From positions 1 to 64,000 of the forward strand of contig NZ_JAAFKD010000018.1 in the NCBI RefSeq assembly GCF_013299165.1: 64,000 nt of DNA. Reading direction: 5' to 3'. A program made the translations under genes and the position numbers. This document shows, one piece after another, positions 9,218-18,573 of this stretch; the stretch's first letter is position 1; every line of letters begins with the position of its first letter. The notes under the pieces were generated by a model. The model was given only the letters and a program-made list of their open reading frames with translations. It searched no databases and was not told the DNA's origin. The DNA is from Microcoleus sp. bin38.metabat.b11b12b14.051 (GTDB taxonomy: Bacteria > Cyanobacteriota > Cyanobacteriia > Cyanobacteriales > Microcoleaceae).

Positions 9218-11044
9218 ATGAAACATCACGCTTGTATTGCAATAGGGATCAATCAATATCAGTTACTCCAGCCTTTGAGTTATGCCCAGGAGGATGCAGA
9301 AGCACTGCACACTTTTTTGGTTGAGGAGGCGGGTTTTGCGACGGATGGATGTCTGCTGATGACCGATAGCTCGCCATCGCTGTGGGGTCAATCTACGTAT
9401 CCGAATCGGGAAAATATTTTGAGGTTGACTCAAAGCCTGTGCAGGGATCACTTGCAACAGGGAGATTTACTCTGGTGTTTTTTTAGCGGCTACGGTGTCA
9501 GCTATGAAGGTAAGGATTATTTGATGCCGGTTGACGGGAATCCGGCTGACATTCAGGGTACGGGGATTCCGGTGGAGTTGTTGTTGAATACTCTGAAAAA
9601 CGCTCCTACCGAAACGGTGTTGGTGCTGGTAGATATGAACCGCAGCCAGATTGTGAAAGCGGGGGAAACGATCGGCACTCAAACGGCCGAGCTGGCGCGA
9701 GAACTGGAAATCCCGACGGTGCTTTCTTGCCGCCCAAATCAAGTTTCACGGGAAACTTCGGCTTTGCGTCAAGGATTTTTTACGACAGCGCTTTTAGAGG
9801 GGTTGCGATCGGGACAGTGTTTGACGATTAAGGGTTTAGACCGTTTTTTGAGCGATCGGCTCCCGGAACTGTGCGACCATCATTTGCGCCCGAAACAACA
9901 ACCTTTGATGGTGGTCAATCCTCCAGGAAAGACTCATTTGGTGATTTTGCCGGATGCTGTTGGGGTGCCGGCTGCTGCGTTGGCCGGACGCAACGGGAAT
10001 ATGACAGTTGGTGCGGCCGAGGGGATCGAACACCCGCAAATGGTGGCGGCACAGGCTCGCACGGATTTGCCTGAAGCTACTCGCAACGCGGTTGATGCGC
10101 CGGTGCAGAAGCCGCCGCTTGATCGGTCGAATGCTGTCGCGCCGGATGGTGGGGGCGATCGACCGAACTTGCCGCCTCGGGAGGATGTCGATAGCGCGGG
10201 TTCTGACAAATCGTTTGTACAGCAGCTAATTTTGTGGAGTGGAGCTACGGCTTTGGTGTTGCTGTTGGGTGTTTTTGTCACCAACAGATCGATTTTTATG
10301 GGTCAGCAGGAAGGAGACCCCCGATCGCCTGCTGAGAATGCTCAAAACCCAGGTCTGCAAAACTCTGCTGGTGGTGGAGTGCCAAACCAACCGCGGGCGG
10401 TGCAAGCAGGGAGTGGAACCAAGCAGGCGCCGTCGAGCCAGCAGGTATGGGCTGAGGCGAAAACTTTCCTCAAGGGTGGTTCGGCTTCTAGTTTTAATAG
10501 AGCGGTGGTTAAGGCTAGAACGATTCCGCCTAGCGATCCGTTCTACCCGCGGGCTCAGGAGGATATTGAGCGCTGGAGTTTGACGATTTTGGATATAGCT
10601 AACGGGCGGGCTGCTCGGGGCGATTATCAGGGGGCGATCGGCGCGGCTAAATTGATGCCTGATGTAAATAAGGCGGTTTACAATCAGTCGAAAGAGGCGA
10701 TCGCTCAGTGGGATAATTTAGCCAAAGAGCAGCAAGTAAATGCTACTTTGCTATCGGCGGCGAAGAGTCAAATTAAGCGCGGGGCAGCCTCATCTTACAG
10801 TAAAGGCATCCAGCAAGCGAATAAAATTAAGCCCGGTCAGCCCAAGTATGAAGAAGCACAGCAGTTGATTGGAGAGTGGAGCGACACGATTCTGAAAATT
10901 GCTCAGTTGCGGAGTTCTCAGGGAAGGCTGAAAGAGGCTGTTGAAGCTGCTTCGCTGGTGCCGTCTGGTACCAAGAGTTATCAGACAGCACAGGCGGCGA
11001 TCGCCACTTGGAAAACTAAGCTGCAACGCCAGAAAAAAGGTTGA
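9218..11044 (+). CDS. Membrane-anchored pseudo-caspase (C14 fold, catalytic dyad replaced)
   Basis: N-terminal ~245 residues form a caspase/metacaspase p20-like domain (HACIAIGINQY start, DLLWCFFSGYG, VLVLVDMNRS). The catalytic His is Tyr (Y92) and the catalytic Cys is Asn (N141), so proteolysis is not expected. A Pro/Ala-rich linker, one membrane helix (~336-354) and a ~230-residue C-terminal region follow. The latter holds repeated units ending AQxxIxxW. I start at 9218 because the caspase fold begins there; an upstream in-frame start at 9167 adds 17 residues. Likely a scaffold or sensor. The C-terminal repeats resemble those of the 39382 protein. Confidence 0.85.
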   Translation: MKHHACIAIGINQYQLLQPLSYAQEDAEALHTFLVEEAGFATDGCLLMTDSSPSLWGQSTYPNRENILRLTQSLCRDHLQQGDLLWCFFSGYGVSYEGKDYLMPVDGNPADIQGTGIPVELLLNTLKNAPTETVLVLVDMNRSQIVKAGETIGTQTAELARELEIPTVLSCRPNQVSRETSALRQGFFTTALLEGLRSGQCLTIKGLDRFLSDRLPELCDHHLRPKQQPLMVVNPPGKTHLVILPDAVGVPAAALAGRNGNMTVGAAEGIEHPQMVAAQARTDLPEATRNAVDAPVQKPPLDRSNAVAPDGGGDRPNLPPREDVDSAGSDKSFVQQLILWSGATALVLLLGVFVTNRSIFMGQQEGDPRSPAENAQNPGLQNSAGGGVPNQPRAVQAGSGTKQAPSSQQVWAEAKTFLKGGSASSFNRAVVKARTIPPSDPFYPRAQEDIERWSLTILDIANGRAARGDYQGAIGAAKLMPDVNKAVYNQSKEAIAQWDNLAKEQQVNATLLSAAKSQIKRGAASSYSKGIQQANKIKPGQPKYEEAQQLIGEWSDTILKIAQLRSSQGRLKEAVEAASLVPSGTKSYQTAQAAIATWKTKLQRQKKG

Positions 11045-11689
11045 TTGAGTTGATAATTTCCCGGCTTCCCACCGGGAAATTATCTTAGGTATAAAGTTCT
11101 GATCAGATCCGTAGCTCGCTCCCTACCTCTTAACACTTCAATATAAGAGCGATACATCCAATTTGTTAAAGCAATAACTTCAGGCACCATTTTCCCTCCC
11201 CACAGCCAGCTTCAGGCGATTTAATCTGTCTGGTCGATGCGTTTTTGGAGAATTAAAGCTCTCCTAGCTCCGGGTTGATTAATATCTTTAAACCAGATAC
11301 CCGATCTCGATAAACCTGCCAGTCCTAAGTCAAAAACCTGGTTTTTTGACCGCAAGGATGGCTGGCTAGATATTTTCTGCCTAAAAATCACTAACAAAAT
11401 TTTCAATAAAGTTTAGATATTAAGTAATAAAAATTTGGTGCTTTATTACTTAAGGTTATCAAGTTAAGTAATATGAGATATAAACTTTATTGACTAAAAG
11501 ATTGGGATAGATAACTTCTATTCACCACCCCGACGCAGACAAAATCCCCACTTTTCAGGTGACGGGCCAGGGATTACCGCATTAATTTTTTTGACTGATA
11601 TTTTGGGTTGTTAGGAACGAGTAATAGATGGAATACTTGGAGAAATTATGCGGTTTTTACATTGTGAGGATAAACTGCTCTGTTATAAA
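11045..11689. other. Non-coding region after pseudo-caspase gene
   Basis: A short hairpin-forming sequence just after the stop (CCCGGCTTCCCACCGGGAAAT at about 11059-11080) may terminate the pseudo-caspase gene. The remainder is AT-rich without a credible gene. A 61-codon minus-strand frame at 11221-11406 overlaps a copy of the AAAACCTGGTTTTT repeat and is not considered real. Confidence 0.5.
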
Positions 11690-11836
11690 TTATACAAAAT
11701 GAGCAGTTGCTGGTAATTCTCCTGTGCGATCGTTCCCAATTAATTCCCAAAACAGATTCACCACTACGGAGCGCAAAATTTCGGGATTCGCCAAGTGCAA
11801 GTTTTGGTTGGCGCGGACATCATCAAGCTGTCCTAA
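11690..11836 (-). pseudogene. C-terminal gene remnant (about 48 codons, no start)
   Basis: One minus-strand frame reads about 48 codons of natural-looking protein sequence (DDVRANQNLHLANPEIL, then ELIGNDRTGELPATAHFV) ending in TAA at 11690. A stop immediately precedes it and no start is available. The composition is unlike the surrounding AT-rich DNA and contains a CGATCG site. I read it as the tail of a decayed gene whose identity I do not recognise. Confidence 0.4.
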
Positions 11837-12399
11837 TTAACACCAACCAGGGATTTGCAACAAAAACAAAAAATATATGATTGACAAAAAACAATCAAAA
11901 CTTGCTGGCTGATGGTAGCCCACGTAACAATACGTATACCTGAAGTTATAGGCGACAGCCGGCACTAGGGACGGATTGAAATTAATAGGGTGATTTGAGA
12001 GTGTGTGCGTGTCAAGGGGGCGATCGAACAGGAATGTTCGGCGATCGATCCCTTCCCAATGGGGGAGGCTAAAACCTAGGAAACCAAGGATCGGGAGACA
12101 ATGCTGAACTTTCGGACTATAGGAAAGTAGCTTTAGCACTAAACTCTGCATTATTGTGGGAGGTGCGCCAAATTTGTAACAGTTCTTAACTATGAATAAT
12201 TATGGCAAAACTGCTAGCATAGTGACACTTTTGCTAGCAAAAACAGATAAAGTAAATAAAGTTGGCTAGCTCTAGACGCCCCGATCCCCATATAGGGGAT
12301 GTTGAATCAATTTGATTCGTACCAAGTGCTTTTAGAGTTACAATTGGAATCAAAGCATCGCTATTTAACTGAGTTCTTTAGTTACTTTTACTTTCAGCT
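11837..12399. other. Intergenic region
   Basis: A 104-codon minus-strand frame crosses 11837-12151 but has the aromatic- and cysteine-rich composition of chance translation. Nothing else can be supported apart from a short palindrome CCCCATATAGGGG at about 12287-12299. Confidence 0.45.
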
Positions 12400-12639
12400 A
12401 TGAACGTGGATTTTATCAAAGCCCAAGTCAGGTTGCTACAGGGTGCAAGTTCATCGGAGCGAGAAACCCTGATTAAAAACATCGGCGTCTGTGCAGGCGT
12501 GATCAGACCCGGAGAGTACGTGACTCCACAGCGGAAGCACGCCATCACTCTCTGGCTGCAAACAAATGCGGTGCGGCTCCGGCTTCCCCAACTTCCTTTG
12601 GATTTATCGGGTCAAAAGCCTTCACACGGAAGTAATTAA
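12400..12639 (+). CDS. Small conserved hypothetical protein (79 aa)
   Basis: A 79-residue soluble protein (NVDFIKAQVRLLQGA, RPGEYVTPQRKHAITLWLQ) with balanced composition and HIP-free third-position pattern typical of short cyanobacterial hypothetical genes. No motif is recognised and there is no clear Shine-Dalgarno. Isolated between long non-coding stretches. It reads like a real gene because of its regular helix-forming N-terminus and lack of a better opposing frame. Confidence 0.55.
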   Translation: MNVDFIKAQVRLLQGASSSERETLIKNIGVCAGVIRPGEYVTPQRKHAITLWLQTNAVRLRLPQLPLDLSGQKPSHGSN

Positions 12640-13411
12640 GGACTAGCGACTTCCATCACATAAATTAGTCAATCTTGCTTAAAAGTGCTTTTTTATTGAG
12701 CTGTACGGCATCAATAAGACACAATTGAGATTGAAAAAATGTTTCTACGGAGAGTTGCGCCCCAAAAAACGCCTGCGGACAACAAGCGGCCGATCGCTCT
12801 GGTACCGGCGGGAAGTGAACCCCAAACCTGCTCGCAAAGTAGTTTTGACTGAGTTTCACAGAACGGATTATTGCACACAACTATAACCTGGGTTATTTGC
12901 TTTTAGATTTGAGATTCACGATTTAGCTAGTGCTGCATAAATTTGCTATTTGTGGAGCGGCGGAAAAATCAACCCTATTCAATAGGTATAACTAATTACA
13001 GGGGCAGTCACTGAACTGCCCTTAATTTTGACCCCCAGGGCGTAACGGCTACCAGTGACAATAAACGCATCTACTTGTGGATAGAGCTTAGCTGTGATGT
13101 TAGAGGGAAAGAGCACAGGAGGAGAGTTGACAGTTGACAGTTGACAGTTGACGGTTGACAGAAGAGTCAGCGACCTTTACCTGCAAGGAAGAGGATTGAA
13201 GCAACGAAAAGTCTGATTTTAATTTCTCCCTTACAGGGATTGGCTTTAAACCAATTCTTTCTAGTAAGAGTGTGAACCAGGCAACGCTCTTTACCACTAA
13301 TTGGCTATAAAGGTTGAAATTGGGAGCAATTTTTATTTATGATTAATACCATCAAACAGAACGAGTTATGACAATTAACTTGCTTTCTCATATATTTTTT
13401 GTCAAAATACT
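12640..13411. other. Intergenic region with TTGACAG heptamer array
   Basis: About 770 bp without a convincing gene; the minus-strand frames here (12665-12880 and 13100-13297) run over non-coding and repeat sequence. Five heptamers of TTGACAG type lie at 13126-13161. Confidence 0.55.
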
Positions 13412-13663
13412 GTGCCTAAAAAACAAAAATTTCCTTATTTAGTTGGTTCCCGATGGACTTCCCACCAAAAAACTTGGGGCTGGCGCCACTTTCAAGTAGT
13501 CAACCGCAAAAACGAAGGTAAATGGGTATTTGCAGAAATGGTGGCATCTTGCGATCCGAATGTCCGTTTTTGGATGAACGCCCAACAGCTTAAAGACCGA
13601 TCGCTCTGGCAAGCTGGATGGCAGTCTACACAAGAATTAGAGGATTTAGAAGCTGTAGAATAA
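13412..13663 (+). CDS. Tryptophan-rich conserved protein (TIGR02450-type)
   Basis: 83 residues starting from GTG at 13412. The sequence has the spaced tryptophans of the TIGR02450 family: SRWTSHQKTWGWRHFQV, then W38, and the C-terminal QLKDRSLWQAGWQ signature. These are small soluble proteins of unknown function found in cyanobacteria and some proteobacteria. A 42-residue secreted peptide gene follows 54 bp downstream on the same strand. Confidence 0.8.
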   Translation: MPKKQKFPYLVGSRWTSHQKTWGWRHFQVVNRKNEGKWVFAEMVASCDPNVRFWMNAQQLKDRSLWQAGWQSTQELEDLEAVE

Positions 13664-13717
13664 AAGAAAGTGCTTTGAGGTAAGGCTTGGTAATCGGTCG
13701 TAGCAACAGGTAAGATC

Positions 13718-13846
13718 GTGAAAAAAAAAGTTGTGTTATTGGTGTGTTTGCTAATTAGTGCTGCATTGGGCCGTGCAGTTGGCGAAGAGCCGATCGCAAC
13801 TCCAGTTCGTTCTAAGACCAATCACCTCTGGGCCGATATTCCATAA
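13718..13846 (+). CDS. Candidate 42-residue exported peptide
   Basis: A short frame starts with GTG at 13718, preceded by AGGTAAG, and encodes a lysine-rich start (KKK), a hydrophobic stretch VVLLVCLLISAALG and a polar tail ending WADIP. That is a classic Sec signal peptide or a single membrane anchor followed by ~20 residues. It lies 54 bp after the Trp-rich gene, so it could be in the same transcript. Too short for homology judgement by eye. Confidence 0.45.
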   Translation: MKKKVVLLVCLLISAALGRAVGEEPIATPVRSKTNHLWADIP

Positions 13847-13959
13847 CCCGCAGCGGACTTGTAAAACCTAGTCCTAGCTTTGGAAGACTTACCCCCGGGT
13901 TTTACAAACATACCAGTTGACGCTCTCAATCGATCGCAATAATTGATACCAAAATACCT

Positions 13960-14811
13960 ATGACTGCTGCTGTTTCCCTGCAAAATGCCTGCAAAATATA
14001 CAATAAAATCCCTGTTGTCAATGACCTTTCGTTCGCGATTGAATCCGGAGAAATGTTCGGGCTGCTGGGCCCCAACGGTGCTGGAAAATCGACGACTATT
14101 CGGATGCTGACTACCCTGACTAAACCCAGCAGCGGTCAAATTGAGGTAGCTGGATATGACGTGATGCGCCAAAGCTTGCAAGTGAAACAGTCTATCGGCG
14201 TTGTGCTCCAACAAACCAGCGTTGATACTGAGCTTTCAGTCTGGGAAAATATGGAGTTTCACGGGCGGATGCACCACATCCCCAACCCGAAACGGCAACA
14301 GTTGATTAAACAGTGGTTGGGATATGTAGAATTAACAGAAAGGCGAGATGATTTAGTTAAAACTTTGTCGGGCGGAATGAAGCGGAGATTGCAAATTGCC
14401 CGAGCGCTTTTGCACGAGCCGCAAATCTTATTTTTGGATGAACCAACTGTAGGGTTAGACCCGCAAACGCGGCGCCGGTTGTGGGAAATTATTCTAGACT
14501 TGAACAAGCAGGGAATGACGATGCTGTTGACGACGCATTATATGGATGAAGTTGAGTATTTGTGCGATCGCATCGGGATTATGGACGGCGGTAAGTTGAT
14601 TCAATTGGGAACGCTGGCTCAACTGCGACAGGAACACGGTCAAGGATTGGTGATGAAGCAAATAGGCGATCGCTGGGAATACAAGTTTTTTCCGACTTTG
14701 GAAGCAGCTAATTTATATCTGGATGCCAAAGAAGATAAGACGGGGATGATGGTTCGTCCTTCTAATTTGGAGGATATTTTTGTAGAACTGACTGGACGAC
14801 AGTTAGATTGA
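13960..14811 (+). CDS. ABC transporter ATP-binding protein (ABC-2/DrrA type)
   Basis: 283 residues with all ATPase motifs: Walker A GPNGAGKST (~40), Q-loop VLQQTSVD, signature LSGGMKRR, Walker B ILFLDEPT followed by VGLDPQ, and switch histidine in TTHYMDE. The C-terminal ~60 residues match the DrrA/NodI-type extension. These ATPases power ABC-2 exporters, but no permease gene is next to it; the following gene is scpB. The partner must be elsewhere. Start ATG at 13960 is the first in frame and fits family N-termini. Confidence 0.93.
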   Translation: MTAAVSLQNACKIYNKIPVVNDLSFAIESGEMFGLLGPNGAGKSTTIRMLTTLTKPSSGQIEVAGYDVMRQSLQVKQSIGVVLQQTSVDTELSVWENMEFHGRMHHIPNPKRQQLIKQWLGYVELTERRDDLVKTLSGGMKRRLQIARALLHEPQILFLDEPTVGLDPQTRRRLWEIILDLNKQGMTMLLTTHYMDEVEYLCDRIGIMDGGKLIQLGTLAQLRQEHGQGLVMKQIGDRWEYKFFPTLEAANLYLDAKEDKTGMMVRPSNLEDIFVELTGRQLD

Positions 14812-15317
14812 TTGCTAATTGTTGACAGCCAGAATGCGCCAATTTTAACCTGCCAAAATAGGTGATTGCCAATTGAAATTGAAGAATCAGAAATTTGGTA
14901 AATAAGTGGTTGAATGTGCTAGTTATAATGCTAAGGTACGCAGTGCAGACCCTGCGGATAGAGGTGCCACGATTGTCATAAAACTGAAAAGTTTTGGTTT
15001 AATTACTTTACTGATCGACACTCTCGGTGGTTGGTGTAACCGTTGACAGTTGGCAGTTGATAGTTGACAGTTGACCCAAGAACCCCCAGCTTCGGCTACG
15101 CTCAGCTACCGCGCAGTCGTTGGGTTGACACCTACCTCTGGTAAAATGAAGAGGATGAAACAGTGAATAATTTTGTTTTATTTCCCCCTAAAAAGAGGAG
15201 GTTTTTAACCCATTATTCTTAGTAAGGAAGAGCTGTTTTTTTTCTTGTGACTTCGGCGCTCTGCTTTCTTTGTAGTCTGTCCGTTCTTCCTTAAATGTTT
15301 CAATTACCAATTTTCCA
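14812..15317. other. Intergenic region with short heptamer run
   Basis: No gene is seen in this 506-bp stretch. Imperfect TTGACAG/TTGGCAG heptamers occur at 15042-15076, followed by a short GC-rich patch GCTTCGGCTACGCTCAGCTACCGCG-like in composition. It separates the ABC ATPase gene from scpB and presumably carries the scpB promoter. Confidence 0.5.
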
Positions 15318-15833
15318 ATGACTCGCTTAGCCACAACCATAGAAGCTATACTTTACCTCAAAGGTCAGCCGGTGTCGATCGCAGAAATTTCTGAGATTGC
15401 CCAGTGCGATCGCTCCGACGCTGAAGATGCCATTATCGAACTGATGTCTGACTCCGGACGCCGCGACAGTGCCCTAGAAGTCGTGGAAACGCCGACGGGA
15501 TACAGCCTGCAACTGAGAGAAGAGTTTGCCAGTTTAATGCAAACTTTGATACCTCCAGAATTAGGTGTGGGAGCTTTGCGGACGCTGGCGGCGATCGCCC
15601 TCAAAGGCGGCATCGCGCAGCCAGATTTAGTTAATTTGAGGGGTTCAGGAGCTTACCAACAAGTGCAGGAACTGGTGGAAATGGGTTTCGTGCGGAAGCG
15701 GAAGCCAACAGAGGGGCGATCGTATTGGCTCCAAGTGACGGATAAGTTTCATCGGTACTTTCAAGTGGATCAACTCCCAAAACAATTGCAAATTGACTTT
15801 CAGGCAAATTTGTACCCAAGCAATGACGAGTAG
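15318..15833 (+). CDS. scpB: Segregation and condensation protein B
   Basis: 171 residues forming two winged-helix domains: TTIEAILYLKGQPVSIAEI at the start and the family hallmark TLAAIALKGGIAQPDL with the RGSGAYQQVQELVEMGFV segment. ScpB joins ScpA and SMC in the bacterial condensin that organises and segregates chromosomes. Length fits the family. scpA is not in the window. The DUF760 gene lies 42 bp downstream on the same strand. Confidence 0.92.
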   Translation: MTRLATTIEAILYLKGQPVSIAEISEIAQCDRSDAEDAIIELMSDSGRRDSALEVVETPTGYSLQLREEFASLMQTLIPPELGVGALRTLAAIALKGGIAQPDLVNLRGSGAYQQVQELVEMGFVRKRKPTEGRSYWLQVTDKFHRYFQVDQLPKQLQIDFQANLYPSNDE

Positions 15834-15875
15834 TTTGAAGTAGAATGTAGCAAGCCAGAAATTAAGAATCGCCAA

Positions 15876-16223
15876 ATGGTTTTTCACCCTGACTTTGAAA
15901 GTTCCAATGCCCAACAAACCGCAACCAATCCACTTCTGAAGTACCTCCAACACCAATCTCCGGAGGTTCTAGCCCGCATCGCCAAGTCCGCCAGCCCAGA
16001 AATCAAAGAGATTATCTCTCACAACGTTCAAGGACTTGTCGGTGTCTTGCCTTCAGACAATTTTAACGTTCAAATTACCACAGACCGCGAAAACTTAGCA
16101 GGTTTGCTAGCTTCAGCGATGATGACAGGCTATTTTCTCAGACAAATTGAGCAGAGGATGCAGCTAGAAGAAAATATAGCAAGCACGAGTTCGATTCAAC
16201 CAAACTCTTCCAAAGAAAAGTAA
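15876..16223 (+). CDS. DUF760 family protein
   Basis: 115 residues containing the cyanobacterial/plastid DUF760 pattern: NPLLKYLQHQSPEVLARIA, then VQGLVGVLPSDNFNVQI and LAGLLASAMMTGYFLRQIEQR. Soluble, helical; function of the family is not settled. Likely co-transcribed with scpB (42-bp gap). The last ~15 residues are low-complexity Ser/Gln-rich. Confidence 0.88.
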   Translation: MVFHPDFESSNAQQTATNPLLKYLQHQSPEVLARIAKSASPEIKEIISHNVQGLVGVLPSDNFNVQITTDRENLAGLLASAMMTGYFLRQIEQRMQLEENIASTSSIQPNSSKEK

Positions 16224-16296
16224 AAAAATCAACGAGTTCCGGAAGAGAGAAAGATGAAGGTTGTTCAAAAAACAAACAATCCTGAACGGACAGGGA

Positions 16297-16372
16297 ATTA
16301 AAAAACCGGGTTTTTAATCACAGACATCCGAGCCATAGAGGGAGGATTTCGATGAAAAAAACCCGGTTTCTG
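16297..16372. repeat. AAACCGGGTTTTT / AAAAACCCGGTTT inverted repeat
   Basis: Complementary arms of about 12 bp lie ~45 bases apart between the convergent DUF760 and protease genes. This is a single dispersed copy of the element that forms the 85-bp tandem array at 37922-38495, and may serve as a bidirectional terminator here. Confidence 0.7.
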
Positions 16373-16424
16373 CGTCCAAGACTATCCTGCATGAGATTCA
16401 TCTTCGCAAAGCTTAGGCTGCTAC

Positions 16425-17642
16425 CTAACCACCGGCGGGGCTACCGGATAAGGGAAAAGCCTCTGGACGTACTTTAAGTTTCTGAACTTGACCAGAACGG
16501 TTAATTTCTACTTCGAGTTCTTTGCCCACAGCGGTGTTTTCCACCCGTTCCTGCACGTCTCCGGGGCTGTTAACCGCAATTCCGTCAACTTTTTGAATTA
16601 CGTCTCCGGCACGCAGGTCGGCTTTTTGAGCGGGGGAATTTTCCACGACTCGCGTCACGGCTACGCCTTTGTCGATCGTAATTTTATTGTCGAACTGTTT
16701 GTTAACTTCTGCCTTGGTGGCGGGAGTCAAGCTCAGCATTTGAATGCCGAGATAAGGATGTTCGGCTTTTCCTTTGGCGAATAGCTGGTCGGAGACTCGT
16801 TTGGCGGTTTCGATCGGAATTGCAAATCCCAAGCCTTGAGCGTCGGCGCGGATGGCTGTATTGATGCCAATGACTTCGCCTTGGTCGTTGAGCAAAGGGC
16901 CACCGGAATTGCCGGGGTTGATGGCGGCGTCGGTTTGGATGAACCGGACTCGCTTGTCGGGGATGCCGACTTGAGAACTGGTTCTACCGGTGGCGCTGAT
17001 AATGCCCACAGTCACGGTATTGTCGAGACCTAAAGGATTGCCGATCGCGATCGCCCACTGTCCCGGTACAATATTGTCCGATCGACCCAAAGCCACCTGC
17101 GGCAATTCCTTACCATTAATTTTCACAACAGCCACATCCGTCAGCGGATCTACGCCCTGCACCTTACCCTCAAACTCGCGGCCGTCTTTGAGAGTCACCT
17201 TAACAGTATCCGTCCCCGAGACGACGTGAGCATTAGTCACGATGCGTCCGTCAGGAGTGAGAATAAACCCCGAACCAGTACCGCGCTTGACTCGTTCTTC
17301 CGGCTGCGGCAAATTGTCCCCAAAAAACCGGCGAAACAAAGGATTTTTGAAAGCTTCGGGCACTTGATTCGTCACCTTGCTGGATGCGTCAATGCGCACT
17401 ACAGCCGGGCCGACTTTTTCGGCTGCTTCAGCAATAAAATTGGGATTGGTGCGATCGACTGGGCGATTTTCCTGAATTGGAGGAGACGCATAGGGCGGGA
17501 TTTGCTGGCGCACCACAGGTAAAACAGATCCGGTTTCTAGATTGTTGGAGTCTTGCAGATAGCGATTCCCCAACCAGCCGATGCCTCCCCCAATTGACAG
17601 CAAAGTCACATAAAGGGTCAACTGCTTAAAAGATAAACTCAT
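16425..17642 (-). CDS. Deg/HtrA-type serine protease (HhoA/HhoB-like)
   Basis: 405 residues from the ATG at 17642, which has GGAG nine bases upstream; a TTG nine bases earlier is less likely. An N-terminal membrane anchor or signal (~8-22) precedes a trypsin-like domain with the full triad H139 (NAHVV), D169 (LTDVAVV) and S246 (GNSGGP), then one PDZ domain (~295-390). One PDZ and the size fit cyanobacterial HhoA, HhoB or HtrA, acting in the periplasm or thylakoid lumen on damaged proteins. Which of the three cannot be decided by eye. Confidence 0.94.
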   Translation of the reverse strand: MSLSFKQLTLYVTLLSIGGGIGWLGNRYLQDSNNLETGSVLPVVRQQIPPYASPPIQENRPVDRTNPNFIAEAAEKVGPAVVRIDASSKVTNQVPEAFKNPLFRRFFGDNLPQPEERVKRGTGSGFILTPDGRIVTNAHVVSGTDTVKVTLKDGREFEGKVQGVDPLTDVAVVKINGKELPQVALGRSDNIVPGQWAIAIGNPLGLDNTVTVGIISATGRTSSQVGIPDKRVRFIQTDAAINPGNSGGPLLNDQGEVIGINTAIRADAQGLGFAIPIETAKRVSDQLFAKGKAEHPYLGIQMLSLTPATKAEVNKQFDNKITIDKGVAVTRVVENSPAQKADLRAGDVIQKVDGIAVNSPGDVQERVENTAVGKELEVEINRSGQVQKLKVRPEAFPLSGSPAGG

Positions 17643-18219
17643 ATTTAACAACTCCGGCTGAATACCTCATCCCCGCAGACACCTTCGGCATCAAGCATTT
17701 TTGTCTTGGCGACGGTTCGGAAGCGGGGCGGGGCGTACCGCTTCCTCTCCTAACATAGCTAGGGGCGTCACGGGCAAAAATTGCCTGATTAGCCAAGAGC
17801 CACAAAAACTAATAATTCTCATCCTAACTTGGCCGGGGCTGTGATTTACAAGTCACAGCCCCGGCTCAAGCTCTCAAATATACGCTTTCACTAGGCTATA
17901 TAGTTGTCAATTGCCCGAAATGAATAATTTTTTTTGTACGTAATGACTTTTAAACGTTGATTTGTGGTGATTTCTCCATTCCTCAAGGTCGATCGCCCCT
18001 GTTGGGGAAACGGCGGCAAATCTTCCTTCTGGCGCAGCTCGATCGAGCTTTGATCCGAGTGGCGACTGTCTTATTGGGGGCGATGTGTCGATCGAGCCGC
18101 CACACTAAAAAACCCTAGGAACAACCTACGGGCGAGATGAGGGAAAAATGAGTGGAAACCGTTAACGAGAGTATTGAGTGAGATTTCTCAATGGCACAGC
18201 CATCATGGTTAGAAAAATA
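17643..18219. other. Intergenic region with a perfect 13-bp hairpin
   Basis: No coding frame of note. A perfect inverted repeat has arms 17832-17844 and 17853-17865 around an 8-base loop, with sequence GCCGGGGCTGTGA. It is not followed by a T-run on either strand, so I treat it as a palindromic element, not a clear terminator. The region lies upstream of the minus-strand protease and downstream of the tRNA-Thr. Confidence 0.6.
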
Positions 18220-18291
18220 AGCCCGTGGCGAGATTTGAACTCGCGACTTCCTCCTTACCAAGGAGGTACTCTACCCCTGAGTTACACGGGC
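18220..18291 (-). tRNA. trnT-GGT: tRNA-Thr (GGT anticodon)
   Basis: The minus strand gives a complete cloverleaf: acceptor GCCCGTG paired with CACGGGC, D-loop with AGGGGTAGA, anticodon loop TTGGTAA (anticodon GGT), and T-arm GCGAGTTCAAATCTCGC. 72 nt with discriminator; CCA is not encoded. Confidence 0.97.
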
Positions 18292-18365
18292 ATAAAAGAT
18301 TAAAAATCCTCAATTAAAGTTTTCAACTTTTAATTTCTAACTTTTAACTTTTATGTGAATTGTGG

Positions 18366-18447
18366 TGGGCCGGGCTGGATTTGAACCAGCGTAGGCGTAG
18401 CCAGCGGATTTACAGTCCGCCCCCATTAACCGCTCGGGCACCGACCC
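18366..18447 (-). tRNA. trnY-GTA: tRNA-Tyr (GTA anticodon)
   Basis: Class II tRNA with a long variable arm on the minus strand: acceptor GGGTCGG pairs with CCGGCCC (one G-U), anticodon stem-loop GGACTGTAAATCC has anticodon GTA, and the T-arm is CTGGTTCAAATCCAG. The bases that follow the discriminator A read CCA, so the 3' CCA may be encoded. It lies 74 bp upstream of tRNA-Thr on the same strand, so the two may be co-transcribed. Confidence 0.97.
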
Positions 18448-18573
18448 ATTTGTACCCACAGTTAAACACCTTAGCACCTTCTTCTGGTTTTGCAACATGA
18501 TATTTGAAACTCTATTCACTAACAACGGAACGCATAAGTTACATTTATGATTAGCCGCAACATAGAGCTTTCA

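Noticed and set aside
11837..12151. 104-codon minus-strand frame
   Set aside because: Composition rich in aromatic and cysteine residues, no ribosome site, no recognisable motif.
17832..17865. Hairpin as a terminator
   Set aside because: No T-run on either strand and it lies upstream of a minus-strand gene, not after one.
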